From Sceloporus undulatus (Eukaryota > Chordata > Lepidosauria > Squamata > Phrynosomatidae), in the NCBI RefSeq assembly GCF_019175285.1, contig NC_056529.1, positions 608,455 through 672,454 of the forward strand: DNA of 64,000 nt, given 5' to 3'. The stretch's first letter is position 1; every line of letters starts with the position of its first letter. Positions 1 through 10,904 of the stretch are shown one piece after another. The translations under genes and the position numbers were made by a program. Below the pieces are notes generated by a model that ran no database searches, was not told where the DNA came from, and saw only the letters and a program-made list of their open reading frames with translations.

Positions 1-238
1 CCACAGAAGAGTTGCATATCACTATTAATGTATACTTGGGGGATATTTAAACTGTGCAATCCCAATGTAAGAACTTTACCTGTGTGTTTTAATTTACCTT
101 TGATTTTGCCATTATTTTGGCATGCCTTAAAGGCAGAAGTGACACTTTTCTGTGTGTCATGTTGTTGCACTAGGTGGACATTTCTTTCTGCTGTCAACTG
201 AGTGATTTCTGACCTGTGTTTCTCTCTGCTTTTGCCAG

Positions 239-1974
239 GCGGGTGCCTGCTTGCCTTGAAAGAAGCTGAAGAAGCAGTGGTCTCAGAAGAAGGTCAGTCA
301 GCGGACAGTTTGGCTGCAACAGTCTTTTCTGAAGATCCCCCGACTGTCCTGGTGGAATTCTCATCTGTAGTGGCAGATACACAAGAGTACATCATTGAGG
401 TAACTGAGCAAGACAGGAGGAGCGGGGAGAACCGTCTCTGGAAAACTAGCGCTTCCTACATGGCAGATTTTTGGGGGTGGTTTGCCAAGGACTGGAGGAC
501 CCTTCTGCTGCTTTGGTTCCATTCACTCCAGTGAACAGAATGGAATAGAATCCACTGAGTCGGAAGGGACTCCCAAGGGCCATCTAGTCTGCCATTTTGG
601 TTGCCCTCTGGACACACTCCGGTTTGTCAGCATCATTTTTGAATTGAATTTGAATAGCCAATGCAAAACAAGTAGAGTAGGGTTGCTTGCAGTTCCTGAC
701 AGGGACATAGTTTGTTGGCTGAGGGTATTTCTTACAAGCTAACACGTTGCTCTTGTGGGATGTGTATTCTTTTTTAAAGACAGCTACTGAGGACATAGAA
801 TCCAGCGAAGCTGCTGAAATAATAGAAGGAACGAGGCATGAGGTAAGTTGCTCTTTGGGGATGCTCCGGTTCTTGGGTCATTAAATACTGGAAGGGACAA
901 TTTCATAGATTAAAACAGATATTGCCAATGCCAGGGAACTCAGTTGGTTTGGTTCTAAATATTACTTCACAAATTGGGTTTACTCTTTGGATTATCTGGG
1001 GAAGAGCTTGACGTCGAGTTCTGGAAATCTTGATGTATGAAAATACATCAGAAAGAAAGAAATTATTGTAGCTCAGGAGTGCCCTTTTTCTTTGTGTGCT
1101 GCTTCCCTGATAAGAGGAAGCATGGGAAATATCTTCATACCAGGGCAGATGGGTTTCTCCATCTAGCTCAATATTGTCTGGGCAGCAGTCCTTCCCCAAG
1201 GTGGCCTTAGGCAGCGGGAGGTCTTTCCCCATTACCTACTACATTATCCTTTTGTCCGGAGGTATCTGGAGTTGGGCCTCTGTACATGCAAAGCATGTGC
1301 TCTACAGTGATGTCAGTAGCTGAAAGTTGTCCAGCAGATTATGAACCAGGCAAACTCTGGCCGTGAGATCATCGTCCAGAATGTCACTGTGGCTGGATTG
1401 TTTCTTGGCCTTTGGCTGCCACTTTTTACAGCTGTATCTCTTTGTACCATGAATAAAAGCTATTAGCATTTCATGAGGCAGACTCTGATTCATGAGAGAT
1501 TATGCTTAAGATGTGCTGAAAGATTATAACCTACACTGGTCTAAGCTGATGAATGCAATTCAGGCTTGAGCTTATGTGAATCCTCGATGTGCTTTCTGTC
1601 TCTCCCTCCTTATTTAGGTGGACAGTCACATCATGAAAGTTGTCCAGCAGATTGTGAACCAAGCTAACTCTGGCCATCAGATCATTGTCCAGAAAGTCAC
1701 TGTGGCAGAAGGTTCTGCCATGACCCCTGACAGTACCGATGCAGACACAATTGCCATTGCCACCCCCGAGAGCCTGACAGAGCAGGTGGCAATGACTCTG
1801 GCTTCCGCCATCGGCAAAGGAGCTGTCCTGGCGACAGAGGGCAGTGGTGAGGCCGAGGAGGCGACAATGACCATGGTGGCCTCTGAAGACATTGAAATAA
1901 TGGAGCACACGGGAGGAGAGTTTGTCATCGCTGCCCAGGAGGAAGAGGTGGAGATTCAGACAGTGATTGTCTAG
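239..1974 (+). CDS. E4F1: E4F1, 3' part (last three coding exons)
   Basis: Three exons are visible: 239-399, 780-842 and 1618-1974 (stop TAG 1972-1974), all with AG/GT borders and joining in phase (the first starts by completing a split Gly codon, the other joins are phase 0). The product is the acidic C-terminal tail of E4F1, which follows the last zinc finger. Recognisable blocks are TVLVEFSSVVADTQEYIIE in the first exon, EAAEIIEG in the second, and HIMKVVQQIVNQA, ATPESLTEQVAMTLASAI, MVASEDIEI and the final VQTVIV-like end (here IQTVIV) in the third. E4F1 is a zinc-finger transcription factor, also reported as an atypical ubiquitin E3 ligase acting on p53 and controlling cell-cycle and pyruvate-dehydrogenase genes. 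The zinc fingers themselves lie upstream of the window. Acceptor 779/780 (TTAAAG) was chosen over the AG at 783 because only it keeps the frame. Confidence 0.93.
535..650 (-). repeat. CR1 LINE 3' fragment
   Basis: The segment reads as the antisense CR1 3' region (the block around the GGAAGGGAC core followed by the ACACTCC-GTTTGTCA block), shortened in the middle. It sits in the E4F1 intron between the two upstream exons. Confidence 0.6.
1320..1463 (+). pseudogene. Diverged duplicate of the E4F1 last-exon start, inside the preceding intron
   Basis: Bases 1320-1395 align to 1632-1707 of the true last exon with about eleven differences. The translation LKVVQQIMNQANSGREIIVQ is clearly the same block as the real exon. 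The open frame continues in unrelated sequence to a TAG at 1461-1463, and an AATAAA lies at 1452-1457. An AG at 1318-1319 would splice the copy in phase 0 with the exon ending at 842, but it has a poor pyrimidine tract. It may be a dead duplication or a minor alternative terminal exon. Confidence 0.7.
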
Positions 1975-2149
1975 CGCTGCCCATCACCTCCAGGTTTGGG
2001 GAGATGGCAGCCAGGAGAGAGCCATATTTTAGGGCTCCTGCATGCATGGGCTTCCATATGTATGTGGGAAAGACTGGAGTTGGCTGCGCATGACTAGCAG
2101 ATGAGAGCTGGTTTTTATAAGCACCTCTTTGCAGCCTGTGGGAGAACCA

Positions 2150-2232
2150 TAAAGTCCCGTGATGTTGCTGGATTGCAACTCCCAAAATTTTGCCTGGAGG
2201 CTGCAATCCATCAGCATCTGGAGGGCCAAGCG
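2150..2232. repeat. Palindromic MITE fragment in the E4F1 3' UTR
   Basis: The block with GCAACTCCCAAAATTTTG and CATCTGGAGGGCC is the recurring core of the foldback element better seen at 14083-14196. Here it lies inside the 3' UTR of E4F1. Confidence 0.5.
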
Positions 2233-2588
2233 ATTCTTAACACTTCTCATCAAGCTGCTGTTTGCTGAAGCCATGCCGCAATGGAGCAAAGCACTTTATC
2301 TTAGTTTAGAGGGGAAAGCCAGGGAGAAGTTTGCAGGAAGACTTTGAGTACGCTCCTTACTGCGGCCTGCTACCTGCCTTTCGTACTGTAGTCCCCAAAA
2401 GTATGGAATGTAAGCTGCTTGTCAGGAATGTGAATCTTAAAGAAAGGTTTGGATATGCTTTACGACATAGTATTATAGATTATTTTGAGAAGTAAAGTTC
2501 TGGAAACTTACAGAAAAGCCAGACTACATTTCTTTTGTAACCGTGTGTTTTTTAACTGCATATTGTACAGTCCAGATTGTAAATAATT

Positions 2589-2594
2589 TTTAAT
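2589..2594 (-). terminator. ZDHHC4: Candidate ZDHHC4 polyadenylation signal (ATTAAA)
   Basis: On the - strand ATTAAA lies 170 bases beyond the ZDHHC4 stop. No AATAAA was seen nearer on that strand. If used, the two convergent transcripts would overlap at their 3' ends. Confidence 0.4.
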
Positions 2595-2621
2595 GCATAG
2601 TTTTTTTATACAGTCTGATGT

Positions 2622-2627
2622 AATAAA
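2622..2627 (+). terminator. E4F1: E4F1 polyadenylation signal
   Basis: AATAAA lies 648 bases after the E4F1 stop codon, at the end of an AT-rich 3' UTR. It is the only canonical signal between the E4F1 stop and the convergent ZDHHC4 stop at 2764. Confidence 0.75.
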
Positions 2628-2763
2628 GAGACCTATTCCTAGCTGAAAGCTTTTAAGAAAGTTGTCACTTCTCTCCTTACAAGACACATTTCACCAGGTC
2701 CCTTATGTTCAGATTGAACTGCTGTCAGCAAGATCTGGACAGTCTCTTGGTGGTACAGGCACT

Positions 2764-5700
2764 TCATCTTCTCTTTTTTGCAGCGCTCATCGAGGGCCTG
2801 GCAATTTCAGCTATATTGCCCCAGACCCCTCTAGAGTAAATGTTTTCATAGTTTCTGTGCTCGTTGCATGGCTTTGGGCAGGAACACTTGTGTCTTGGTG
2901 ACTTGAACCACTCATTGCTTGTTTGGTTGGTCAGGACCAGGTACAGAATAAAGCAAAAATAGGCAGCCAGAATAATTGAGTGAACAACGACAAAGCCGAG
3001 CATGAAAACAATCCTAGGGAAGGTCAGGAAAAGGTGCTGCAATGAAAGGGGGAAATACAGATATGGCTGGAGTCAAGCAACATACGATCTAAACCATCGT
3101 TCCTTGGCTGCTTCAACTAGTTTATGCTAATGTCAATTTCTCCCTTCCTTGGAAAATACACAGATAATCAACTATTTGTAGTTAGAATAACTGGGACCCA
3201 GCTTTGGTCTAAAATACAGTGTATAAAGAAACAGAAGAATTACTCAAATAAACAGGTCAGTAGTTCCTCAGAGAAACACATTATCTTTTTCTTACCTTTG
3301 GCTTAAGCAAGAGGAGATGGAGAAAGCTAGACATGATAAAACAACTTTCTCAAGATACTGCAGCCAGGTCTTCTTGATTACAAAGAACATCCATTTAGTG
3401 TCATTATGTTAGCAGAATACTTGGTTTCCAAATCATAGACTACAAAAGCATTATTTATTTGAGCTGCCCTAGCACTGCATGCAAAGCTCAGTAAACCACT
3501 GTTTAATGAAGTAAGATCTTAGGATCATACAGTCAAGCTCAATAGAGTTGTTTCCCCCAGAACTCCACAGCTATCAATGTAGGTACTTGCTATTAATTGT
3601 TGATCAACAATTACCTGAATTAGGAAGAAGGCATCAATCGGGTGCTCTTGTCCGTGGTCATCAGTATAATGTCCTAGCATCAGGTTTGACAAAATGACCA
3701 CTTGGATAAGGAAGGTAGCCGTTAAGGCTGTGATGGAAACAGCCATGGCGGTCAAGGTGAGAAGGTAGATAATGAAGTACCTGGCGTTGAATGCACCAAT
3801 GCAGTTGTTGACCCAAACACAGTGATGATCAAAGCGATGCACACAGACATTGCACGCACCTGAGAGAAGGCAGAATAAAGTAAAGTTTTGGTTTTCAAGA
3901 AACAAGCCCTTGTCACCAAGGAACAAAAAGGTAACTGCAACATTTGAGTTTAAAATATTCCAGTAAGACACAAGGGCATGATGTGAAGGGAAAAAATTGC
4001 ATCCCTTCAGATGCTGGACTGGGCCTCCCATTGGTCCCTAGCCAGCACAGCCAGTAGTTGGATGGGAGGGCCACACAAACCATCCATGGCCTACTGGCTC
4101 AAGAAACAAAGACCAAGTCCTTCTTACCGCAGTGCTTTGACCGGGCAGGTTTCCTCACTTGGCAGGTAGGACACTCGACTCCCTTCTCAAACATCACGCC
4201 GTCATAGGGATAGGCAGAGAGAAACTCAGCCTGGTTGGATTTGGTTATTTTACCTGAGGACACAAAGCATCAAATATGTAGCAAAGATGGAAATTCCTGC
4301 TGGTGACACCATGGAGGTCTGTGTCTTGCCTCTTGATAGAATATCATCATCATCATCTGACTTTGAATCCAGCCATGGACTATCACTGGATCGAGGTGTT
4401 TGTTTTCCCCAGTTAAGACCATAAAGCCAAAAATAGAAACATCTTTGAAATCAAATTCATTCCTCAGGATAAATGAGTTTCCTGCCTTTGGTAGATGTGA
4501 AGTGACTGAATGAGGAACAGGAGCCTTTTGTTACAGTATAGTGTAGCCACAGGTTTAGCACCACACCTTTTCTGAACATGGGTTTTATCAGGCATGATGA
4601 CCATAGTTCAATTTCAGGCAAAAAAGTGACCTTACCAGGATCAGTCTTGGAACAAAGAATAAAGAAGCCGGTGTTCATAATCAGCAAAAGGTAAGGCAAG
4701 AGGAGTGATGGAATGCCAATCTCCAGTTCCTCGCAGTAGCCAAAGACTTCCCAGGTGAACTCGCCATAAACCAAAGCCTCCAAGGTCAAGTGCAGGACCA
4801 CAAATAAGCTGTTTCTGGAAGAGGAGGAGGAAGACACAGAAAAAGAGGCTGGTGATGTTTTCAAATGGCAACTCTACAGTATTTTCAAGATGAGAATAAA
4901 TTGTCCTCAAGAAAAAAATAAGCCCAAATGGCCCAATTAATTCTTCTGAGCTGGAATTTTCTAACAGGTCCTCTAAACTAGTCTGGTTTAAATACACTCT
5001 GATGCAATTCAAACCTTACCTAGGCATAAGTCCTATTAAAGTTGGTGAAAGGGGCCTGCTTGATAGTAGGTAAGTGCAGGATGGCACTAAGAGACTACAG
5101 CTGTGTCTTCAGACTTGTGTTTGCTCTGCAGCCCAAGTGTTCCTACTGGGTTCTTTCCATAAGCAATGAACAGATAAACTAAGGAGAATCAAAATCTTAA
5201 CATGACATGCAAACTGGGACCCTTGGCCTGTTGTTTTCCTAACAAGTCAGAGTATGCAACAAGGAACTAGAGTATTTTCATTTAAGCCATTGAGGAAGGA
5301 TGAAACTTTTCAAGCCATTTTGCAAACTCATGGATTCTTTGCGAAGAGTGCCAGCTGGAGGAAAGAAAGAAGGAATGGAGGAGCAAATGAAACAACAGAC
5401 AAACAATACCGGGTGTGGAAGAGTCCATGAAGAGTCCTCTGAGCAGCTCCTTGAACCTGGGCTGGGATTATATATGAAATTACCTGCATCAGGAAAGATA
5501 ATAAAAGGGGTGAGGAAGGAGAAAGCAAACACTACCCATCAATAGTAATAGTTGCTCTTGTGATGACAGAACAGGTGCTAGATGGACATCATTCTAATCT
5601 GGTCCTGAAACCAAAGAATTAAATAGTTTGTTGCTGACATTATGGTTTACTACTTGCAAACAGTAACTGAAAATGGAATCTTGTTTCAGGATTGGACTAC

Positions 5701-7001
5701 TTCAAACTGCATCACCCCAAAACTATGCATAAGGAAATCAGGCATGTCAAGGAGGCTAGTTCAGAATCGCTTCTGCCTAACATCTGTGTGTAGGGTTTTT
5801 CCCCCCATTGGTATGGAGAAGCCAGAACTTTGAACAGAAGCCAAAATGACTGAACTGAGGCTGCCATACTTTGGACATTTCTTGAGGCAACATGATTAAT
5901 TGGAAAATACTATGAGGATGGGTGAAGCTGAAGGTAGTAAGGAAAGAGAAGGACCACACATTACAGATGGAAGAAAGCCATGGCCCAGAGTTTGAAAGAT
6001 ATGTGCAAGATGGTTCATACTAGGATTTCTGGTGTGTGACCCTCATTCATAAGGGCTCTAGAAATCAAAGCTCACCGGATGGCACATGTTTAAAGGGTTG
6101 TTCTAAACTGGATGAAGCAGCCTCACTAATTGATTGTCTTGTAGTCAGAAATAACAGGAACGACTCAGGGAGCTGGGGATGTTTAGCCTGGAGAAGAGAA
6201 GGTTAAGAGGTGATATGAAAGCCCTGTTTAAATATTTGAAGGGGTGTCACATTGAGGAGGAAACAAGCTTGTTTTCTGCTGCTCCAGAGAACAGGACCAG
6301 GAACAATGGATGCAAGCTCCAGGAAAAGAGATTCCAGCTCAACATTAGGAAGAACTTCCTGACAGTAAGGGCTGTTCGATAGTGGAACACACTCCCTCAG
6401 AGATTGTAGTGGAGTCTCCTTCCTTGGAGGTCTTTAAACAGAGGCTAGATGGCCATCTATTGGGGATGCTTTGATCTGGATTTCCTGCATGGCAGGGGGT
6501 TGGACTGGATGGCCCTTGTGGTCTCTTCCAACTCTATGATTCTATGATTCTAACTTTGGCACACACAAAGCATGTCCATTTTCTAGCATGAAAACTGAAT
6601 AGCATCCACACAGGGCCCATGATTTCCTTTGATTTTCAACACAGAGATGCAAGAATGGAAGAGACATGCAGACTGAATGTTGGTAAGTAATGGGAGAATG
6701 GTGGAACGAAAGCTGATCCGTGAGGGTGCTAGAAATGGCGATGGTAAAAGTAACTCCAATCTTCCTTTTCATTTGATTGTGAGGCCTATACGTGGGCCAA
6801 GTGTGGCAGGAGAGCAGGAATACAAGGGAGAAGATGAGGGAGCACAACACGACGCCGTTAACCTTTTACATTTCTTACCTGAGTTGTCCAAGTGAAAATT
6901 CTTGAGGGGAAGCTTTGCTTCTTTCCAAAATAGACGCAGGCAAGGAGGAAGCTCAACACAACCAGACCCACATAAAGGAGGAAGAGAACGAGGAAATCCA
7001 T
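2764..7001 (-). CDS. ZDHHC4: ZDHHC4 palmitoyltransferase (complete, six coding exons)
   Basis: Coding exons on the - strand are 7001-6879, 5483-5410, 4814-4636, 4253-4128, 3859-3615 and 3036-2764 (stop 2766-2764), all joining in phase to give 339 aa, close to the human 344. The enzyme transfers palmitate to cysteines of membrane proteins in the ER/Golgi. The start [12 protein letters not shown] matches the human N-terminus and has a good Kozak context (A at -3, G at +4). TM1 spans about residues 3-22, TM2/TM3 about 67-118. The cysteine-rich domain starts at the CPTC in exon 4 and contains the catalytic DHHC at 178-181, followed by [11 protein letters not shown]. Two further membrane segments end at TNQTSNEW (about 285-292, the TTxE-like motif). 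The C-terminus KKRR fits a KKxx ER-retrieval signal. Exon 2 has a weak donor (GTATTG). A noncoding 5' exon probably lies near 8600. The 5' exon was not proven. Confidence 0.95.
6140..6553 (+). repeat. CR1 LINE 3' end
   Basis: About 410 bases of CR1 3' region in + orientation, ending in the diagnostic tandem ATTCTATG units at 6533-6553. It lies in the first ZDHHC4 coding intron, antisense to the gene. It is the best preserved CR1 tail in the window. Confidence 0.85.
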
Positions 7002-7069
7002 CTTGCCTTGTAAAAACAGAACAGTTTATCAACAAGAAGCCTGTCCTCTCCCACTTCTCTACTTTAAAA

Positions 7070-7215
7070 GATACACAGTCAAAGGCTTTCATGGCCAGCA
7101 TCCATAGTTTTCTGTGTGTTTTTGGGCTATGTGGCTGTATTCTGGGAAAGTTGATCCCAGACGTTTCCGTGTTAGTGAGCAATTGAGAGGCAGCTCTGAA
7201 AAGGAAAAGCTGAGG
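7070..7215. repeat. Unclassified dispersed repeat fragment
   Basis: The block with TTTTTGGGCTATGTGGC and GATCCCAGACGTTTCC resembles a widespread squamate repeat that I cannot assign to a family from memory. It lies directly upstream of the ZDHHC4 start exon. Confidence 0.35.
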
Positions 7216-7526
7216 GGACAACAATCCATGTAATTCATGAGCCCCATCTAACGTTGGCCGGTTTCTGTGTCACAGTCTGGAGCCTTTTGGCTGCTCATTC
7301 CTGTCAGCTTTCCCTCTTCTCTTCGCTTGCCTGGCCCCATAGTGTGAATATCCTGGCTTATTAAACCATAGCTTCCTAGGGAACTGTAGTTCAACAAGCC
7401 AAGTGAGCAGTAATAGACATAGGATCCAGTTTTAGAAATCATTGGATATTTAGCTTGCATTTGAACAGTCACTGCGCTGATGGTCTGCCAAGGAAAACCT
7501 ATGCTAGAAGTTTACTTATAGTCTCA

Positions 7527-7732
7527 GGTTGCATCCGTACTGCAGGATTAATGCAGTTTGATACTGCTTCCGCTGCCGTGGCTCCATGCTGTGGGATCTG
7601 TCGTTTGGTGTGGCACCAGAGCTCTCTGATGGGAGAAGGACAAACATCTCTCAGAACTACAGATCCCAGGATTCCACGGTGTTGAGCCATGGCAGACAAA
7701 GCAGTGCCAAACTGGATCATTTCTGCAGCTTG
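7527..7732. repeat. Foldback MITE family A, full copy
   Basis: Family description: about 190-220 bp whose two halves are imperfect inverted repeats. The ends read GGCTGCATCTGCACTGCAGA or its complement, with inner blocks GCCATGGCTC and ACTACARATCCCAGGATTC. No coding capacity. A target duplication could not be fixed with confidence. This copy has both ends. Confidence 0.75.
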
Positions 7733-7796
7733 TGAGGAGATACTGGATCCTACAAACATAACAATTGTTAAGTTACTGAAGAATCCCAGCTCAGCC

Positions 7797-7935
7797 ATGA
7801 AACTCACTGGATGATCTAAGGCAAGTCACTCTCTCTCAGCCTCAAGGGAAGGCCATGGCAAACCCTATATGATGAAACTCCGCAACGAGGTTGCCTTAAG
7901 TCAGAAACAACTTGAAGGCACACAACAATAACACT
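7797..7935 (+). repeat. tRNA-derived SINE, 3' part
   Basis: The body carries the CTCTCTCAGCCTCA block and ends in AACTTGAAGGCACACAACAA. The tRNA-like head is missing. The family is described at 18270. Confidence 0.75.
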
Positions 7936-7986
7936 GGATTCCCAGTGATTGGGCGGCATATAAATAAATCCTATTATTATTATTAA
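7936..7986 (+). repeat. L2/CR1-group LINE 3' terminus
   Basis: GGGCGGCATATAAATAAAT followed by ATT repeats is the common 3' tail of L2-type elements seen also at 17118, 36640, 58400 and 63220. Confidence 0.55.
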
Positions 7987-8247
7987 CAGTCCTGATCATC
8001 ATGTAGGTTTTCCTCTTTCCTTGATATCACTGGGAAGACTTATTCAGAGGTAGCCAAGCAGTTGGCCATATAGCAAAGTACAATAATGTCACCAAACCCA
8101 CAAAACAGAGGTACCTTGGGTCGGCCGATTAAAAGGGCGGATATTTTATGGACACGGGTTGTTGCTGTACTTTATTAAGGAGACTCTTTCCCACAGGAAA
8201 CTGTGCAACATATCATCATCCCTTCGACTTGTTGTTGTTGTTATTAT

Positions 8248-8310
8248 TATTATTTGTATCCCACTCTTTTCCCAGAGCAGTTCTGGGGAAAGAGTGGGAT
8301 ACAAATAATA
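8248..8310. repeat. Near-perfect hairpin, 29-bp arms
   Basis: Arms 8248-8276 and 8282-8310 are reverse complements with one mismatch and a 5-base loop. The arm sequence (around GTATCCCACTCTTT) is an L2-type 3' tail, so this is a head-to-head foldback of a LINE or SINE tail. Confidence 0.8.
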
Positions 8311-8387
8311 CAGAGTGGCCTCACATGATCAAAAGGACAATAGTACAATAAATACATGGAAAAGAGGTACTGAGAAAGCTGAACTCT

Positions 8388-8545
8388 CTTGGGTGCCTTC
8401 AAGCAGTTTCCCCCCAGCCTGGGTTTTCCCTTAGCCAGGTTTGCCATTGCCTTCCTCTGAGGCTGAGAGAGTGTGACTTACTCCCCAAGCGGGACTCGAA
8501 CCCTGGCCTTCCAGAGAAAGAGGAGATGCTGGGGTTACCTAGCAA
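8388..8545 (-). repeat. tRNA-derived SINE
   Basis: Antisense copy with GGACTCGAACCCTGG (B-box complement) and GAGGCTGAGAGAGTGTG. It abuts the CpG-rich promoter segment. Confidence 0.75.
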
Positions 8546-8589
8546 CCGCGTCAACAGCGCTCCAAAACCAAACAAACAAGCCGCTCTTT

Positions 8590-8780
8590 GCTCACGTGAT
8601 TCCAAACACGTGCGCCGCCATCTTGGCCCAGGAGCCGGAAGTGGTTCGGGATCAGAGAGAGGCGCGTCCTAGAGCGTCTCCCCGCGGCCCGGTTGCCCTG
8701 GCAACGTCGACGCTAAGGTAACGCCCCGGAGAATGCCCGCGCAGCGCTGCCTGACGTCACGAGCGCCCTTAGCCAATCAG
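8590..8780. promoter_or_regulatory. CpG-rich, probably bidirectional promoter upstream of ZDHHC4
   Basis: This is the most CpG-dense noncoding segment in the window. Motifs seen: two CACGTG E-boxes (8593-8598, 8607-8612), GCCGCCATCTTG at 8614-8625 (YY1; on the - strand CAAGATGGCGGC, a perfect TISU match), ETS CCGGAAGT at 8635-8642, a palindromic RFX X-box GTTGCCCTGGCAAC at 8692-8705, CRE TGACGTCA at 8752-8759 and CCAAT at 8773-8777. A - strand donor GTGAGC follows 8596, fitting a noncoding first exon of ZDHHC4. A + strand donor GTAACG follows 8717, which could belong to a leader exon of GRID2IP or a divergent noncoding RNA. No TATA box, as usual for such promoters. Confidence 0.65.
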
Positions 8781-9172
8781 CTTCTGGATGCCGAAAAAAT
8801 GCAAATTAGAGTACTGAGGCTAATTACTTATAAGTAATTCCAAGACGTTACTCTTGGGATGACAACTCCCCAGCCAAGTTACTTTTCAGGGCTACAGATA
8901 AAGAAAAGATGATGATGGTGGTGGTGGAGGAAAATCTACTGCAAAATTAGTAAAATAAGGCTATATTACTTAATTTAAAGCATGAAGGTCTTAATGTCAG
9001 GAAACTGGGGAAGTTATTTTATGCACTTTTGTAACTTTGAAAGCCATGGGTGGCTTTTGGACTACAGATCCCATCATCCCTTGTCAGTGGTTACTGTGGC
9101 TGAACTGCTTAGCCTCTAAGGTGGTTTGTCTGGTTAACCTAGTTAGCCTAACTCCAGTTAGTGGCCAGCCTA

Positions 9173-9355
9173 GGTCTGCATCCGCACTGCAGGAATGATA
9201 CCAGTTGACCCTGCTTCAACTGCTGTGGCTCAGTGCGATGGAACTTGTCGTTTTGTGAGCCACAACATGCTGGGATTAATGCAAATCCCATAGCATTGGG
9301 CCATGGAGGTAAAAGTGGTGTCAAAACGGATTGTTTCTTCAGTGCGGATGAAGCC
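9173..9355. repeat. Foldback MITE family A, full copy
   Basis: Both ends are present: GGTCTGCATCCGCACTGCAG on the left and CAGTGCGGATGAAGCC on the right. See 7527 for the family. Confidence 0.75.
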
Positions 9356-9824
9356 TAAGCAGGAAGGAAGCAGCGCGGCTTTTGTGCCTGTGCCCTGGCT
9401 GCCCTGCAAACGACTGCCCTATTAGGTTACCATCCCTGGATAGAATTTGCCATAGAAACCCTTGGCCCCACAAGAGCTGTAACTGATCCAGGAGCACCAA
9501 AGAAGCCGCTGCTGCCGCCGCCACAATGGCTTAGCTGGGTCCAAGAGCCTCTCCTTGGAACTGCTGGACCCACAAGAAAGGTAAGCAGTGCACAAATGAA
9601 TACCCACAAGTGTGTGTGTGTGTTGTGCGTTTGCATGTCTGCAGCAAGGAGAGGACAAGCACCACAAGCCACATCCTAAGCTTCTTCTCAACAGCACTCC
9701 TGGAAATAAAAAGGGTAGTGCAGATATTAGGCTCACTGATGCTGGAACAAACCACCATGGTCAGGTCCGGAGTCCTGGTCCAACCCCAAAACCATTACGC
9801 CACACAGGTTCCCAATTGTTTTGC
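9356..9824. other. Stretch without a recognised gene
   Basis: It holds a short (TG)n at about 9610-9622 and otherwise only short frames without protein similarity that I recognise. Confidence 0.5.
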
Positions 9825-10030
9825 GCCTTCGTACCATTTGCAACGTATGGGGACCCTTTACTAGGATTTTTCTCGGTCAGGTTTATCCAGAGCACATTTG
9901 CCATGGCCTTCCTGAGGCTGTCTGGCTTGGCCAATGCCACACAGCAGATGTCCATAACCGAGCAAGGATTCGAACCCTGGTCCCCAGAGTCATAATCCAG
10001 CACTCACAACACTAAACCACGCTGGCTCTT
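9825..10030 (-). repeat. tRNA-derived SINE, with head
   Basis: Antisense copy including the tRNA-like head: ATTCGAACCCTGG near 9967 and CCACGCTGGCTC at the right end. Confidence 0.75.
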
Positions 10031-10904
10031 GAGTGACACACTGTTGGTGACCATCGCCACATCTTGTGCAGCAAGTCCTGCAGTTTAACCTCATTCTCAG
10101 TCTTTCCATGTATACTTGAGATGCTTAACTTTTCCCTTGAGTAAATATTTGCATTCTAATGTAGATGGGCCTTTAAATATTCAGTAAATTAAATCCTTCT
10201 TTGTTATAAAGCAACAATCTTTTTTTCTTTTGCCATAACTTTCCCTTTAATCCCCATAGTAGGGCTTGGTGGGGGTGACCTCTGGCCTCACTGTCTCTTT
10301 CTGAAGCCCCCTGCGGTTCTCCTTCTGCCCAGACCCCAGGGAGGCCCTTCTCTTTCTGCATTAGCGTCTTTTTCAATTTGCACACACCAGACCAGGGCTG
10401 GCATCTAATCCAGTTGAGCTCTTGACAGGTGCTAATGTGTCTTAGGGGCTTCCAGAACCAGATTGCAGACAAGCTGGGGACACGGCTGGTGCATAAAATA
10501 GTCGGCAGGTTTCTCTTCCTTTGCAAATATTTCTGCAAAGGAAGAAAAGGGAAGGGAAGGGAGGAAGGAATTTGCCCACGAAATTCCTTCCAGTTTGAGG
10601 GGGAAATCTAAAAATACCCAACACAGAGCTCAGGTAAACTGCATGCTGGATTTGCAAAAACTTGGTCCGGCCATCCTTGCACTCCAGAGAGACAATTGCA
10701 TTTGCATTGTGGCAAGTGAGGATTTGAGCAAAAAGCTGCTGAAGAAGTGAAAGTGGAAAGGAAACCACGACAGTCTGGACGCTCCAGCGAAATGTCGGCG
10801 ACTTTGGCCAGACCTCAGCCGAATTCCCATGGCCAGGAATTTCTGTGAGTTTTCTGTAGACCTGGGAACAGGGAAGGGGTCTAGAAGAGGCTGGTTCCCC
10901 TTGG

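Noticed and set aside
8596-8622. The TISU ATG on the - strand as the ZDHHC4 start codon
   Set aside because: Spliced to the next exon it is out of frame with the conserved MDFLVLF start, which has a strong Kozak context and matches human ZDHHC4.
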